This document shows, piece by piece, positions 17,401 through 26,375 of a stretch of DNA of 64,000 nt; the first letter of the stretch is position 1; each line of letters begins with the position of its first letter. The notes beneath the pieces are model-generated. The model saw nothing but the letters and a program-made list of their open reading frames with translations, made no database searches and was not told the origin of the DNA. Where the stretch lies: positions 360,550-424,549 of the forward strand of contig NZ_LMJL01000007.1 of NCBI RefSeq assembly GCF_001429295.1, read 5' to 3'. The translations under genes and the position numbers were made by a program. Source of the DNA: Flavobacterium sp. Root935. GTDB taxonomy: Bacteria > Bacteroidota > Bacteroidia > Flavobacteriales > Flavobacteriaceae.

Positions 17401-17628
17401 TTAGTTAGTTTTCATTGGCGGTAAGTCAAACGCAACAGAATCGTGTTCGAAATTATTTCTGTGTCCTCCATCGCAAAATGGTTTGTTTGCAGATAATCCG
17501 CAGCGGCAAAGTCCAAGTGCAGATCTTCCTTGTAAACCGTAAAGAACTCCTTCTGGATCCATAATTTCAAAATCCCCTTCGATTTTAATAGATCCGTTTT
17601 TATTGATGATTAATTTTGTCTTGCTCAT
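17401..17628 (-). CDS. CDGSH iron-sulfur domain protein
   Basis: A 75-residue protein with one CDGSH-type [2Fe-2S] site: CRCGLSANKPFCDGGH at 41-56, giving ligands Cys41, Cys43, Cys52 and His56, the classical three-Cys one-His arrangement. The N-terminal 35 residues form the small beta part typical of short bacterial members. Likely a cytoplasmic redox or Fe-S protein; its partners are unknown. Transcribed alone. Confidence 0.9.
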   Translation of the reverse strand: MSKTKLIINKNGSIKIEGDFEIMDPEGVLYGLQGRSALGLCRCGLSANKPFCDGGHRNNFEHDSVAFDLPPMKTN

Positions 17629-18178
17629 AAACTTGTTTTTTTCGAGTGCAAAGATTGCGAAATATATCTTTATTTATAAGTGGTAAACGTAGTTTAAACT
17701 GGTTCTATTTTAATTGGTTTTACCACAGAGATGCACAGAGATTCACAAAGGTTTTTATTGTTAGGGTAAAAAATCTCGCAAAGGCGCAGAGTCGCAAAGG
17801 TTTTATTCTTTTGTCAGACTGAGCGATCCCGAGACTTCGGGAGAAGTCCCGCAAAGTTTTTTTGAATTGCGTCCAGCTTTAGCTGGATGTAATTATAATA
17901 AGAACGCACTAAATTGGCTTTAGCCCAAAACAAGCATTTGGCTAAAGCCATATAAATTAATAGAATTACAACCTCCAGCTAAAGCTAGAGGCAATTAGTA
18001 CTTAAAATTAAAATCTTTTATAATCCTTTTAATCTGTGGCATAAAAAAACTCTTCGCCTTTGCGAGATTAATTCGATTTACTTTAAAAAACTTAGCGAAT
18101 CTCTGTGTTTTTCTTCCCGTGACTCTGCGAAATTACGTGCGAATCTTCATGTAATATTAAAATCTCAAATCTATTGCT
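17629..18178. other. Long repeat-bearing spacer upstream of metG
   Basis: About 550 bp without a gene. It contains degenerate short repeats around 17720-17800 (cacagagatgcacagagattcac, cgcaaaggcgcagagtcgcaaagg), a small hairpin at 17827-17842, a nested palindromic element at 17865-17996, and a further degenerate repeat stretch at 18050-18150. The metG promoter is at its right end. No plausible coding frame is present. Confidence 0.7.
17865..17996. repeat. Nested palindromic (REP/BIME-like) element
   Basis: The outer arms 17865-17894 and 17964-17996 are near-complementary over about 30 bp, and each contains its own small palindrome around ccagctttagctgg. Inside lie a second inverted pair, ttggctttagcc (17914-17925) and ggctaaagcca (17940-17950). 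The layout of paired short palindromes in opposite orientation is that of a composite REP element mobilised by REP-associated transposases. No transposase is in the window. Confidence 0.75.
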
Positions 18179-18186
18179 TATTTTTG
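18179..18186 (+). promoter_or_regulatory. -7 element of the metG promoter
   Basis: TATTTTTG matches TAnnTTTG and lies 19 nt before the metG ATG, implying a leader of only about a dozen nucleotides. Confidence 0.6.
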
Positions 18187-18205
18187 CACTCAATAAAATT
18201 GAGTT

Positions 18206-20341
18206 ATGACACAGAATCCAAAGAGATATACGATCACAGCGGCATTACCTTACACCAATGGACCTATTCATATTGGGCATTTGGCGGGGGTTTATGTACC
18301 TGCAGATATATATTCGAGATACTTAAGATTGCAGGGAAAAGATGTAGCATTTATTTGCGGAAGCGATGAACACGGCGTTGCAATTTCGATGAAAGCCAAA
18401 AAAGAAGGAATTACACCACAAGAAGTTATTGACAAATATGATGGAATTATCCGTAAATCGTTTGCAGATTTCGGAATTTCATTCAACAATTATTCTAGAA
18501 CTTCGGCGAAAATTCATCATGATACGGCTCAGGAATTTTTTAGAAAACTGTATGATAATGGTGATTTTATTGAAGAAGTAACAGAGCAATTGTACGATGC
18601 AAAAGCAGATCAGTTTTTAGCTGACCGTTTTGTGGTTGGAACTTGCCCTAGATGCGGTAATGAAGGAGCTTACGGTGATCAATGCGAAAATTGCGGATCT
18701 ACTTTGAATGCGACTGATTTAATCAATCCGAAATCGACAATTACTGGAGAAACTCCAATTCTTAAAGAAACAAAACACTGGTTTTTACCTTTAGACCGTT
18801 ATTCTGATTTCTTAACCAAATGGATTTTAGAAGGACATAAAAACGACTGGAAACCTAACGTTTACGGACAAGTAAAATCTTGGATCGACGGCGGATTGGA
18901 ACCTCGTGCCGTAACGCGTGACCTTGACTGGGGAATTGATGTTCCGGTTGAAGGTGCCGAAGGAAAAAAATTATATGTTTGGTTTGATGCGCCAATCGGG
19001 TATATTTCGTCTACGAAAGAATGGGCAGCTCGCGAAGGAAAAGATTGGGAACCATATTGGAAAGATGAAGACACCAAACTGGTTCACTTTATTGGGAAAG
19101 ACAATATTGTTTTTCACTGTATCATTTTCCCAGCGATGCTGAAAGCTGAAGGAAGCTATATTTTACCAGACAACGTTCCTGCAAATGAGTTTTTGAATTT
19201 GGAAGGAAACAAACTTTCGACTTCTAAAAACTGGGCAGTTTGGTTACACGAATATTTAGAAGAGTTTCCAGATAAGCAGGATGTTTTGCGTTATGCTTTA
19301 ACATCAAACGCTCCTGAAACAAAAGATAACGATTTTACATGGAAAGATTTCCAAGCGAGAAATAACAACGAATTAGTGGCTATTTTCGGAAATTTCATTA
19401 ATCGTGTTGTGGTTTTAACCAATAAATATTACGATGGTGTTATTCCAACGCCAAATGAATTTACAGAAGTTGACGAACAAACTTTAGCCGAATTAAAAGC
19501 GTATCCAGCTGTAATTTCAAGTTCTGTTGAGCGTTACAGATTCCGTGAAGCTTTAGGCGAATTGATGAATGTTGCGCGTTTAGGAAATAAATACCTTGCA
19601 GACGAAGAGCCTTGGAAAGTAATGAAAGACAATCCAGAGCGTGTAAAAACTCAAATGTATGTGGCATTGCAAATTGCTGCTGCGTTGAGCGTTTTAGCTG
19701 AGCCGTTTTTACCTTTTACAGCTTCTAAACTTTCTAAAATCTTGAATTTAGGTGATCTTAAAGAACATTTTGCTGGATTCAGTAAGTTTTTGAAAGAGAA
19801 AGACCGCGATCCAAAAGACATTGTAATTGAGAAAACATTAGGCTGGAATGACATTTCTGAGAATTCAGATTTAATTCCGGCAGGACATAAAATTGGTGAA
19901 GCAGAATTGCTTTTCGCTAAAATTGAAGACGAAGAAATACAAAAACAAGTAGATAAATTGGAAGCGACAAAAACCGCAAATATTGCTGAAAACAAACAAG
20001 CAGAACCACAAAAAGATTTAATTCAGTTTGAGGATTTTGCGAAAATGGATATTCGTATCGGAACAATTTTGGAAGCTGAAAAAATGCCAAAAGCAAACAA
20101 ACTTTTAGTATTAAAAGTTGATACTGGAATTGACGTTCGTACGATTGTTTCAGGAATTGCTGAGAGTTTTTCTCCAGAAGAAATTATCGGGAAACGTGTT
20201 TCTGTATTAGCAAACTTAGCGCCAAGAGCTTTACGCGGCGTTGAAAGTCAAGGAATGATCTTGATGACAACAAATGCTGAAGGAAAATTGGTTTTTGTAA
20301 ATCCAGATGCTGATGCGCCGAATGGAGCTACAGTAAATTAA
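18206..20341 (+). CDS. metG: Methionyl-tRNA synthetase
   Basis: Class I synthetase charging tRNA-Met. 711 residues. HIGH at 22-25 (PIHIGHLAG), a zinc knuckle with Cys147, Cys150, Cys160 and Cys163 (CPRCG, CENCG), and KLSTSKN at 336-342 as the KMSKS loop, a variant seen in the MetRS type with this spacing. The anticodon-binding helical domain is at about 390-560, a linker rich in Lys/Gln/Glu follows, and a C-terminal tRNA-binding (EMAP-II/Trbp111-like) domain covers about 605-711 ([13 protein letters not shown]), used for dimerisation. It is followed by a long exact inverted repeat that probably ends the transcript. Confidence 0.97.
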   Translation: MTQNPKRYTITAALPYTNGPIHIGHLAGVYVPADIYSRYLRLQGKDVAFICGSDEHGVAISMKAKKEGITPQEVIDKYDGIIRKSFADFGISFNNYSRTSAKIHHDTAQEFFRKLYDNGDFIEEVTEQLYDAKADQFLADRFVVGTCPRCGNEGAYGDQCENCGSTLNATDLINPKSTITGETPILKETKHWFLPLDRYSDFLTKWILEGHKNDWKPNVYGQVKSWIDGGLEPRAVTRDLDWGIDVPVEGAEGKKLYVWFDAPIGYISSTKEWAAREGKDWEPYWKDEDTKLVHFIGKDNIVFHCIIFPAMLKAEGSYILPDNVPANEFLNLEGNKLSTSKNWAVWLHEYLEEFPDKQDVLRYALTSNAPETKDNDFTWKDFQARNNNELVAIFGNFINRVVVLTNKYYDGVIPTPNEFTEVDEQTLAELKAYPAVISSSVERYRFREALGELMNVARLGNKYLADEEPWKVMKDNPERVKTQMYVALQIAAALSVLAEPFLPFTASKLSKILNLGDLKEHFAGFSKFLKEKDRDPKDIVIEKTLGWNDISENSDLIPAGHKIGEAELLFAKIEDEEIQKQVDKLEATKTANIAENKQAEPQKDLIQFEDFAKMDIRIGTILEAEKMPKANKLLVLKVDTGIDVRTIVSGIAESFSPEEIIGKRVSVLANLAPRALRGVESQGMILMTTNAEGKLVFVNPDADAPNGATVN

Positions 20342-20368
20342 ACTGATTTAGACAGTAAATATATCGTT

Positions 20369-20456
20369 TGTCATTTCGAGGAACGAGAAATCGCACGCGA
20401 GATTCATGCAATGTTTGTTGAGTTTCTAGTGCGATTTCTCGTTCCTCGAAATGACA
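20369..20456. repeat. Exact 28-bp inverted repeat downstream of metG
   Basis: 20369-20396 and 20429-20456 are perfect reverse complements (starting tgtcatttcgagg), with a 32-nt loop. No T tract follows directly, so it may end metG transcription only by stem strength. The arm sequence (tcatttcgaggaacgagaaatc) is of a type dispersed in flavobacterial genomes and is probably a mobile palindromic repeat. Confidence 0.75.
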
Positions 20457-20500
20457 ATATCACCAGATTAAAATAAGATTTTTCTTTCTTTTTATAAATT

Positions 20501-20508
20501 TATATTTG
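20501..20508 (+). promoter_or_regulatory. -7 element for the structured leader and 91-residue gene
   Basis: TATATTTG is a perfect TAnnTTTG match. It implies a transcript starting near 20515 that runs through the structured region into the gene at 20675, with a leader of about 160 nt. Confidence 0.6.
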
Positions 20509-20530
20509 TAAGTTTGTCTTGCAAAAATAC

Positions 20531-20655
20531 TTCAGAAGTAATTCTGAACTTTATTAAAAGTTAACAATAAGCGAACCCTCGCCATGATGGCCCTATGGAA
20601 ACTCGGGAAATCTATCCTTCTGGGGTATTTTTGCACATCTAAAGCGAGGGTTTCG
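20531..20655 (+). ncRNA. Candidate structured RNA / cis-regulatory leader
   Basis: A small perfect hairpin (ttcagaa 20531-20537 with ttctgaa 20542-20548) is followed by a long-range stem: cgaaccctcgc (20572-20582) pairs with gcgagggtttcg (20644-20655), 11 pairs with one bulge, closing a 61-nt multiloop-size region. The enclosed part is much more G+C-rich than the surrounding spacer and carries ccc/ggg runs (ccctatgg, actcggg, tctgggg) able to form inner helices or a pseudoknot. It ends 19 nt before the ATG at 20675. It does not match any riboswitch consensus I can recall. It could equally be a free small RNA. Confidence 0.55.
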
Positions 20656-20674
20656 TGCGTTTAATATTTTCGAT

Positions 20675-20950
20675 ATGCAAAGAGAAAATCAAAAACCGAC
20701 ACACCACGATGTAATGCCATCGATGGCAAAATTCCTGTCAGACCTTTGGTTTGAAGGAGATTTTAGAGAACAGCCCAATTATCTGTCTGAAATTTTCAAG
20801 AGAATTCTTGAAACAGACTTGGGAGATGACAAAGAGCTAAGATCAAAAATGATGGAGTGCATCAAAATCAGCAAAATGCTTGCCAAAACACTCGAACCTT
20901 TTTCGGATAAACAAATTCAGAAAGCGTGCAGTAAATTTATAGCTGCTTAA
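20675..20950 (+). CDS. Small conserved-looking protein of unknown function
   Basis: A 91-residue, mostly helical, soluble protein. It has a polar N-terminus (QRENQKPTHHD), a helix with SMAKFLSDLWFEGDF at about 16-30, then ETDLGDDKELRSKMMECIKI and a C-terminal helix ending SKFIAA. No motif of a named family is visible. The long structured leader and a clear terminator at 20956-21002 argue that it is a real, regulated single-gene unit. Confidence 0.75.
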   Translation: MQRENQKPTHHDVMPSMAKFLSDLWFEGDFREQPNYLSEIFKRILETDLGDDKELRSKMMECIKISKMLAKTLEPFSDKQIQKACSKFIAA

Positions 20951-20955
20951 AACAA

Positions 20956-21002
20956 CAAAAAAGCGTTAATCAATTATTATTTTTAATCGATTCACGCTTT
21001 TT
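20956..21002 (+). terminator. Terminator after the 91-residue gene
   Basis: aaaaagcgt and acgcttttt close a long imperfect stem (taatcaatta / taatcgatt inside), followed by T-rich sequence, directly after the stop at 20950. Confidence 0.75.
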
Positions 21003-21065
21003 GCTTTCAAAATAGTTGTTTTCTCAGTTATCTTTGAAAAATAATACACGACTAAAATTCATTAA

Positions 21066-21953
21066 ATGAAACTCACCAAACCAAGATTAGCTTTAATCTG
21101 CGGTATACTCTGCATATCTATTTTCCCGATATTGGTAAAATTACGTTTAACACCAGGATTAATTTCGGCTTTTTACCGAATGTTTTTTGCTGTGATTCTG
21201 TTATTGCCTTACGTACTTTTAAGTAAAAACTTCAAACTTCCGACTCTTAAATTTACACTTTTAGCAGCGCTTTGCGGGATTTTGTTTTCTTCGGATGTTG
21301 CGGTTTGGAATATCGCCATTCAGGAATCAAGCGCGACTCAGGCTTCTTTGTTGACCAATTTATCTCCAGTTTGGGTTGGTGTTGGCTCTTTCTTTTTTCT
21401 GAAAGCAAAACCTGCCACAAATTTCTGGATCGGAACATTGGTCGCTTTATTCGGAATGATCACTTTAGTTGGATTTGAGTTTTTTATCGATTTAAACTTT
21501 GATAAAGCATTCCTTTTTGCCGTTTTATCTGGAATTCTATATTCGATTTATCTTTTGGTCAGCAAAAATGTGCTTTCAACAGTTGATGTTTTATCATTTA
21601 TGACGATTAGTTTGATGGCTTCGAGTATTTATTTGGGAATTTTGTGTTATTCGCTAAACGAGCCTTTTACAGGTTTTACCAATACAGGCTGGTTTGTATT
21701 AATACTTCAGGCGGTAATTTGTCAATTGTGTGCCTGGCTTTCGATAAGTTACGCAACACAACATATGCGCGCAACCCGCGTTTCTTTAAGTTTATTGAGT
21801 CAGGCTGTAATTACCTCCATTTTAGCTTGGTTGTTTTTAGAAGAAAAAATAACTTTACAAATGGTTTTCGGCGGAATCGTTTTACTTTTCGGAATCCGAA
21901 TTACTTTTTACGATAAAACAATTTCTTTAAAAAGACTGTTTTCAAAGAATTAG
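21066..21953 (+). CDS. EamA/DMT family transporter
   Basis: A 295-residue inner-membrane protein with ten hydrophobic helices in two EamA repeats (about 7-135 and 145-285). The drug/metabolite transporter signs are present: an early PILVKLRLTPGLISAFYRM segment, TQASLLTNLSPVWVG at the end of the first repeat's loop, and VSLSLLSQAVITSILAWLFL with EKIT in the second. The substrate cannot be told; members export amino acids, nucleosides or other metabolites. Transcribed alone or with the HAD gene 141 nt downstream. Confidence 0.9.
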   Translation: MKLTKPRLALICGILCISIFPILVKLRLTPGLISAFYRMFFAVILLLPYVLLSKNFKLPTLKFTLLAALCGILFSSDVAVWNIAIQESSATQASLLTNLSPVWVGVGSFFFLKAKPATNFWIGTLVALFGMITLVGFEFFIDLNFDKAFLFAVLSGILYSIYLLVSKNVLSTVDVLSFMTISLMASSIYLGILCYSLNEPFTGFTNTGWFVLILQAVICQLCAWLSISYATQHMRATRVSLSLLSQAVITSILAWLFLEEKITLQMVFGGIVLLFGIRITFYDKTISLKRLFSKN

Positions 21954-22094
21954 ATTTAGTTTTCACGCAGATTCAGCAGATTTGAGCAGATTTAAAAAGA
22001 ATCATTTTAATAATCTGTGGCAAAAATTCGAGAAAATTAGTGGAATTCGTGGCAAAAACTTGAAAAGAAACCTCAAACTTGAAACAAAAAAACT

Positions 22095-22802
22095 ATGTTA
22101 CATAAAAGCAAAATACCAAATTTAAAAGTAATCGCATTTGATGCCGATGATACTTTATTTGTAAACGAACCTTACTTTCAGGAAACCGAACATAAATTCT
22201 GTGCTTTGATGGAAGATTATCTTTCGCATCAAGGCATTTCTCAGGAATTATTCAAAATCGAAATTGCCAATTTACCGTTATACGGATACGGAATTAAAGG
22301 ATACATTCTTTCGATGATTGAAGCTGCAATGAATATTTCAAATAATACAATTCCAGTTGAAGTAATCGAAAAAATCATTCAATACGGAAAAGAATTACTT
22401 GAAAAACCAATTGAACTTTTGGACGGAATCGAAGAAACATTACAGGCTTTACACGGAAAATACAAATTAGTTGTTGCTACAAAAGGCGACTTAAAAGATC
22501 AGCACAGCAAATTGCATCGTTCTGGTTTAGGGCATTATTTTCACCATATTGAAGTAATGTCAGACAAACAAGAAGTTGATTATGAAAAACTATTGGGCCG
22601 TTTAGACATTCAGGCACATGAATTTTTGATGATCGGAAATTCATTAAAATCAGATGTTCTTCCAGTTTTGGGAATTGGCGGTTATGCCGTTCACATTCCG
22701 TTTCACACCACTTGGGAACACGAAAAAATAAATCACAAAGTAGAACACCAGCATTTTAGTTCCTTTGATACTATTGCAGAAGTTGTTCCTAATTTACTAT
22801 AA
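22095..22802 (+). CDS. HAD superfamily hydrolase
   Basis: A 235-residue haloacid-dehalogenase-fold phosphatase. Motif I is FDADDTLF (about 15-22) with the nucleophilic Asp, motif II is VVATKGD, and motif III/IV is MIGNSLKSD with the metal-binding acid. The cap is helical (C1 type), inserted at about 25-100. The likely substrate is a small phosphorylated metabolite and cannot be named. Its stop codon shares a base with the next start (TAATG at 22800-22804), so it is translationally coupled to the CAT-like gene. Confidence 0.9.
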   Translation: MLHKSKIPNLKVIAFDADDTLFVNEPYFQETEHKFCALMEDYLSHQGISQELFKIEIANLPLYGYGIKGYILSMIEAAMNISNNTIPVEVIEKIIQYGKELLEKPIELLDGIEETLQALHGKYKLVVATKGDLKDQHSKLHRSGLGHYFHHIEVMSDKQEVDYEKLLGRLDIQAHEFLMIGNSLKSDVLPVLGIGGYAVHIPFHTTWEHEKINHKVEHQHFSSFDTIAEVVPNLL

Positions 22803-23431
22803 TGAAAACACTTTTAGACTTAGAAAACTGGAATAGAAAGGAGCATTTTGTTCATTTTAAACAGATGGAAGAACCGTTTTTTGGTGCAACTGTCGAAATC
22901 GATTGTACAAAAGCGTATGAGACCGCAAAAAGTATGAACGCTTCTTTTTTCATTTTCTATTTACACAAAACTTTAGCCGCTGTTAATGCAGTTGAAAATT
23001 TTAAATATCGAATTTCAGGAGAGCAGATTTATATTAATGATCGCGTAGATGCATCGGCAACAATTGGGCGCGAAGACGGAACTTTCGGATTTTCATTAAT
23101 CGAATATCATCCCGATTTTAAAACTTTCGAGCAAATCGCTTTAAAAGAAATCGAACGCATTCAAAATACAACAGGACTTTTTACCAGATCATTTGATGAT
23201 GATAATCTCATACATTTTTCTGCAATTCCGTGGTTGAATTTTACATCACTTACGCATGCGCGAAGTTTTACATATCCTGACAGCTGTCCGAAAATTTCAT
23301 TTGGAAAAATGATGGTATCTGAAACGGGTAAAAGAACCATCTCGATGGCGGTTTATGTACATCATGGTTTGATGGACGGAATGCATGTAGGTCAATTTGT
23401 AGATCTTTTTCAAGAGCTTATGAATCAATAA
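22802..23431 (+). CDS. Chloramphenicol acetyltransferase-fold acyltransferase
   Basis: A 209-residue member of the CAT family of trimeric acetyl-CoA-dependent O-acyltransferases. The catalytic motif HHGLMDGMH (187-195) holds the general base His188 and the structural Asp192-Gly193. CPKISFGKM (162-170) is the family strand. The N-terminus NRKEHFVHFKQMEEPFFG matches the CAT opening. Real chloramphenicol resistance is not implied: many chromosomal homologues act on unknown acceptors. The overlap with the HAD gene suggests a shared metabolite pathway. Confidence 0.87.
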   Translation: MKTLLDLENWNRKEHFVHFKQMEEPFFGATVEIDCTKAYETAKSMNASFFIFYLHKTLAAVNAVENFKYRISGEQIYINDRVDASATIGREDGTFGFSLIEYHPDFKTFEQIALKEIERIQNTTGLFTRSFDDDNLIHFSAIPWLNFTSLTHARSFTYPDSCPKISFGKMMVSETGKRTISMAVYVHHGLMDGMHVGQFVDLFQELMNQ

Positions 23432-23463
23432 ATTAATGGAATGATTTTTGTCGCTAGAAACAC

Positions 23464-24858
23464 ATGAAACAAATCTTTCTTTTTCTGTCTATAATTTTTA
23501 GCACTGTTTCGATAAGTCAAACAGTGTTAACTTCTTATCCTATAGATTTCAAAAATGTACAAGATCAATGTGAGCTCTTAAACGCAGAAAACACTACTAC
23601 ACATGATGTATTTGCTTTTATAGCATCTCCCAATAATTTTACGATTCTAAAATACAATAGTGCTTTCTTTTTAAAAGATCAGTTTGTAACTAGCCGTCAA
23701 TATGTCGAAAACAGATCTTTATTGGGATACAGCTTTAGTGAAGATGGCAACCCAACAGTATATTGGTTATCGCCTGAACAAAAAGATATTATAGTTATCA
23801 AATACTACTTTGAAAATAAAACAACCAGAGCTTTAAAATTTGCTTTGCCTGTTGACAATCAATCTATTGTTACTCAATATCAAAAAGACAATAATTTTTA
23901 CTTATTGATGAAATATAAAGATAAGCAGGCATTAACTGCTTATATCTTTAAAAATGGAATGGCCGAAGAAAGGTTTCTCGACTTCTCTCCTTTCATTTTT
24001 CGCGATCGAAAAACACAGCAAAAGACATTCAATCAAATTTTGAATGAAAATCCGATTGAGAAAATGGATTCTGGGGAATACAATCCGCTGTTTAAAGTGG
24101 TTGCAAAAACTAAATTATATACGCTTCCAAATCGCTTAATTCTGACTTTAGATCAAAGTCTCAGGAAAACGCAGTTGTTTGATATCAATTTGGACAATCT
24201 GGAAATCAAAGAGAAGACATTCATGCAGCCGCTCGGTCATAAAAATGCAAGAACCTCAAATTCTTTTTATCACGAAAACAAACTTTATCAGTTTAATGTC
24301 AATTCTGATGAGCTTCTATTTGATATCAAAGATTACGATTCTGGCGAATTAATAAAGACATTTACTGTTTCAAAAAATGACACTATCCGCTTTAATAATT
24401 CTCCTTTATTAATGCAAATAGAAAATAGACAGCCTAAAGAAATTAAGAAAACAAGTAAATTTTTAAAAGAATTAGCTTCTGTTGATGCTGGTCTTTCTGT
24501 GTTTAAAAACAAAAAGAATCTTTTTATCACATTAGGTGGAACTGGCAGTGATTCAAAGGCCATATCTATGAATGGTTTTAATATGTTCGATGATTTTTTT
24601 GGAGACTTTCCTCCTCGTAACTATTATATAGAAAGTAATTATTCTGTTTTTTTTGAAAGTGTCTGGACTAAAAAACTGGAACTAACAACAGAAAAACATG
24701 AACCTCTCGCCTCAGATAAAATTTATTATTTTATGGACACTCATAAAGAAGTCTCTCTCCCAAACATTCTGAAATTAAACAATTACAGCATTCTGGGTTA
24801 TTATAACATTACTTCAAAAGAATACGTTTTAAGAAAATTCACAGATGGATTTGACTAA
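23464..24858 (+). CDS. Secreted protein of unknown function
   Basis: A 464-residue protein with a signal peptide (1-19, cleavage near SIS-QT). The mature part looks beta-rich and repetitive in hydrophobic/polar pattern, as in a propeller-like fold, but I cannot name a domain. It has no lipobox and no C-terminal sorting signal I recognise. Periplasmic or outer-membrane location is inferred. It lies 32 nt after the CAT-like gene and may be in its transcript. Confidence 0.75.
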   Translation: MKQIFLFLSIIFSTVSISQTVLTSYPIDFKNVQDQCELLNAENTTTHDVFAFIASPNNFTILKYNSAFFLKDQFVTSRQYVENRSLLGYSFSEDGNPTVYWLSPEQKDIIVIKYYFENKTTRALKFALPVDNQSIVTQYQKDNNFYLLMKYKDKQALTAYIFKNGMAEERFLDFSPFIFRDRKTQQKTFNQILNENPIEKMDSGEYNPLFKVVAKTKLYTLPNRLILTLDQSLRKTQLFDINLDNLEIKEKTFMQPLGHKNARTSNSFYHENKLYQFNVNSDELLFDIKDYDSGELIKTFTVSKNDTIRFNNSPLLMQIENRQPKEIKKTSKFLKELASVDAGLSVFKNKKNLFITLGGTGSDSKAISMNGFNMFDDFFGDFPPRNYYIESNYSVFFESVWTKKLELTTEKHEPLASDKIYYFMDTHKEVSLPNILKLNNYSILGYYNITSKEYVLRKFTDGFD

Positions 24859-25037
24859 ACAAATCAATCTCAATTACTTACTACAAAAAGGCTTTTTTTT
24901 CTGCGCTTTATAAAAGCTTTTTAAATTGATTAAAAGCACCATTATATACCTTATTCTAATATCTTTTTGACTTTTAGAGGAAGTATTTACTTACAATTTA
25001 TCGTTGTTTTGACCCCAAATTTAAAATATCAATAACA

Positions 25038-26162
25038 ATGAAAAAAGTTGTAATGACCCTCGCATTTGCTCTTGGATTAACAGGATTACATGCTCAAACT
25101 GAAAACAACGCTACTAGATTTAATAAGTGGTCTATAGAGTTAAACGGTGGTTTGACAAAACCTCAGAGACCATTCTCAGCGGGTTACTCTACAGATACGC
25201 CAAGCCCTTGGGTTGGTGATTTAGGAGTTCGTTATATGTTTAATAACAAATTTGGTTTGAAAGCTGATTTTGGATACAATAGTTTTACTGCGAAAAGTAA
25301 TTCTATAGATTTTGATTCAAAATACTATAGAATAGATTTACAAGCAGTTGCAAACTTAGGACGTATCATGAATTTTGAAACATGGACTAATACATTTGGT
25401 TTATTAGGGCATGCAGGTTTTGGTGTAGGTCAATTAAAATCAGATAATTTTACTGAAAGAGATATCGTTGGAAACTTTATTGCTGGTGTTACAGGTCAGA
25501 TTAGATTATCAAACAGAGTTGCATTAACGGGAGATTTCTCTACAATTTTAAATTCAACACAAGATCATACTTTTGACGGCGCTTACGTTGGTCAAAACAG
25601 AGGTTTTTCTGGATTAATTTTCAATGGTACTATTGGTTTGAATGTTTACTTGGGTAAAAATGCTAAGCATGCAGATTGGACTGTAATGACTACAGATAAT
25701 ACTGATCTTTCAGCATTAGAAAACAAAATAGCAGATCTTGAGTCACAAATCAAAAAGATTCCTGCACAAAAAGAAGTAGTTATCGAAAAACAAGCACAGC
25801 CAGTTGATAATGATTTGATCAAAAGAATGATCAATGATAAGTACTACAGTGTGTACTTTGATTTCAACAAAACAACTCCAATCGAAAACTCAACTGCAGC
25901 CATCGACGTTGTTTTAAATTACTTGAGAAAAAATCCATCTGCATCACTTGACCTTGTAGGTTATGCGGATCAAGTTGGAAAAGCAGAATACAACGAAAGA
26001 TTATCAAACGCTAGAGCAAATAATATAAAAACAATTTTTGAGAAAGCAGGAATTGCTTCATCTCGTTTGAATGTTATTGCTAACGGAGCTGATACATCAA
26101 TCCAAAAAGATTCTGATGAAGCTAGAAGATTAGCAAGAAGAGTTACTTTTATTGTGAAATAA
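25038..26162 (+). CDS. OmpA family outer-membrane protein
   Basis: A 374-residue protein with a signal peptide (1-19, LHA-Q), an eight-stranded beta-barrel (about 25-205, alternating aromatic/glycine strands such as WSIELNGGLT), a short coiled linker (LENKIADLESQIKKI), and an OmpA-like peptidoglycan-binding domain (about 270-374: VYFDFNKTT, VGYADQVGKAEYNERLSNARA). It anchors the outer membrane to the cell wall. The final RRVTFIVK is the usual domain end. A strong terminator follows. Probably highly expressed. Confidence 0.94.
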   Translation: MKKVVMTLAFALGLTGLHAQTENNATRFNKWSIELNGGLTKPQRPFSAGYSTDTPSPWVGDLGVRYMFNNKFGLKADFGYNSFTAKSNSIDFDSKYYRIDLQAVANLGRIMNFETWTNTFGLLGHAGFGVGQLKSDNFTERDIVGNFIAGVTGQIRLSNRVALTGDFSTILNSTQDHTFDGAYVGQNRGFSGLIFNGTIGLNVYLGKNAKHADWTVMTTDNTDLSALENKIADLESQIKKIPAQKEVVIEKQAQPVDNDLIKRMINDKYYSVYFDFNKTTPIENSTAAIDVVLNYLRKNPSASLDLVGYADQVGKAEYNERLSNARANNIKTIFEKAGIASSRLNVIANGADTSIQKDSDEARRLARRVTFIVK

Positions 26163-26180
26163 ACAACTTTGAATAGTAAT

Positions 26181-26206
26181 AAAGCCCGAATTCTAATTCG
26201 GGCTTT
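26181..26206 (+). terminator. Terminator after the OmpA-like gene
   Basis: aaagcccgaatt and aattcgggcttt pair perfectly over a 2-nt loop centre, followed by TTTATTTTT. A textbook rho-independent signal. Confidence 0.9.
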
Positions 26207-26375
26207 TTATTTTTATAAAATTTCAACAATCTTATTTTCAAACCATTACATAATACTAAAAAAAGTAAAAAGCATTACTGTTCTATATTTAGTCTGAATC
26301 TGAATAGATCCGAAAGCATTTAAACAATTTCTTTGTTGGTCTTTTTTTCTTAATTTTACAAAAAAGACACGTATT

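Noticed and set aside
17629..18178. Riboswitch or T-box upstream of metG
   Set aside because: The metG promoter is only 19 nt before the ATG, leaving no room for a leader; the structure in this spacer belongs to the repeat element.
20531..20655. Signal recognition particle RNA, 6S RNA or tmRNA as the identity of the structured region
   Set aside because: The conserved GGAAGGAAGC-type loop of SRP RNA is missing, the length is too short for 6S, and no tRNA-like end with GTTCGAATC is present.
22802..23431. Chloramphenicol resistance gene
   Set aside because: Only the fold and catalytic motif match; chromosomal homologues with other acceptors are common and no resistance context is present.
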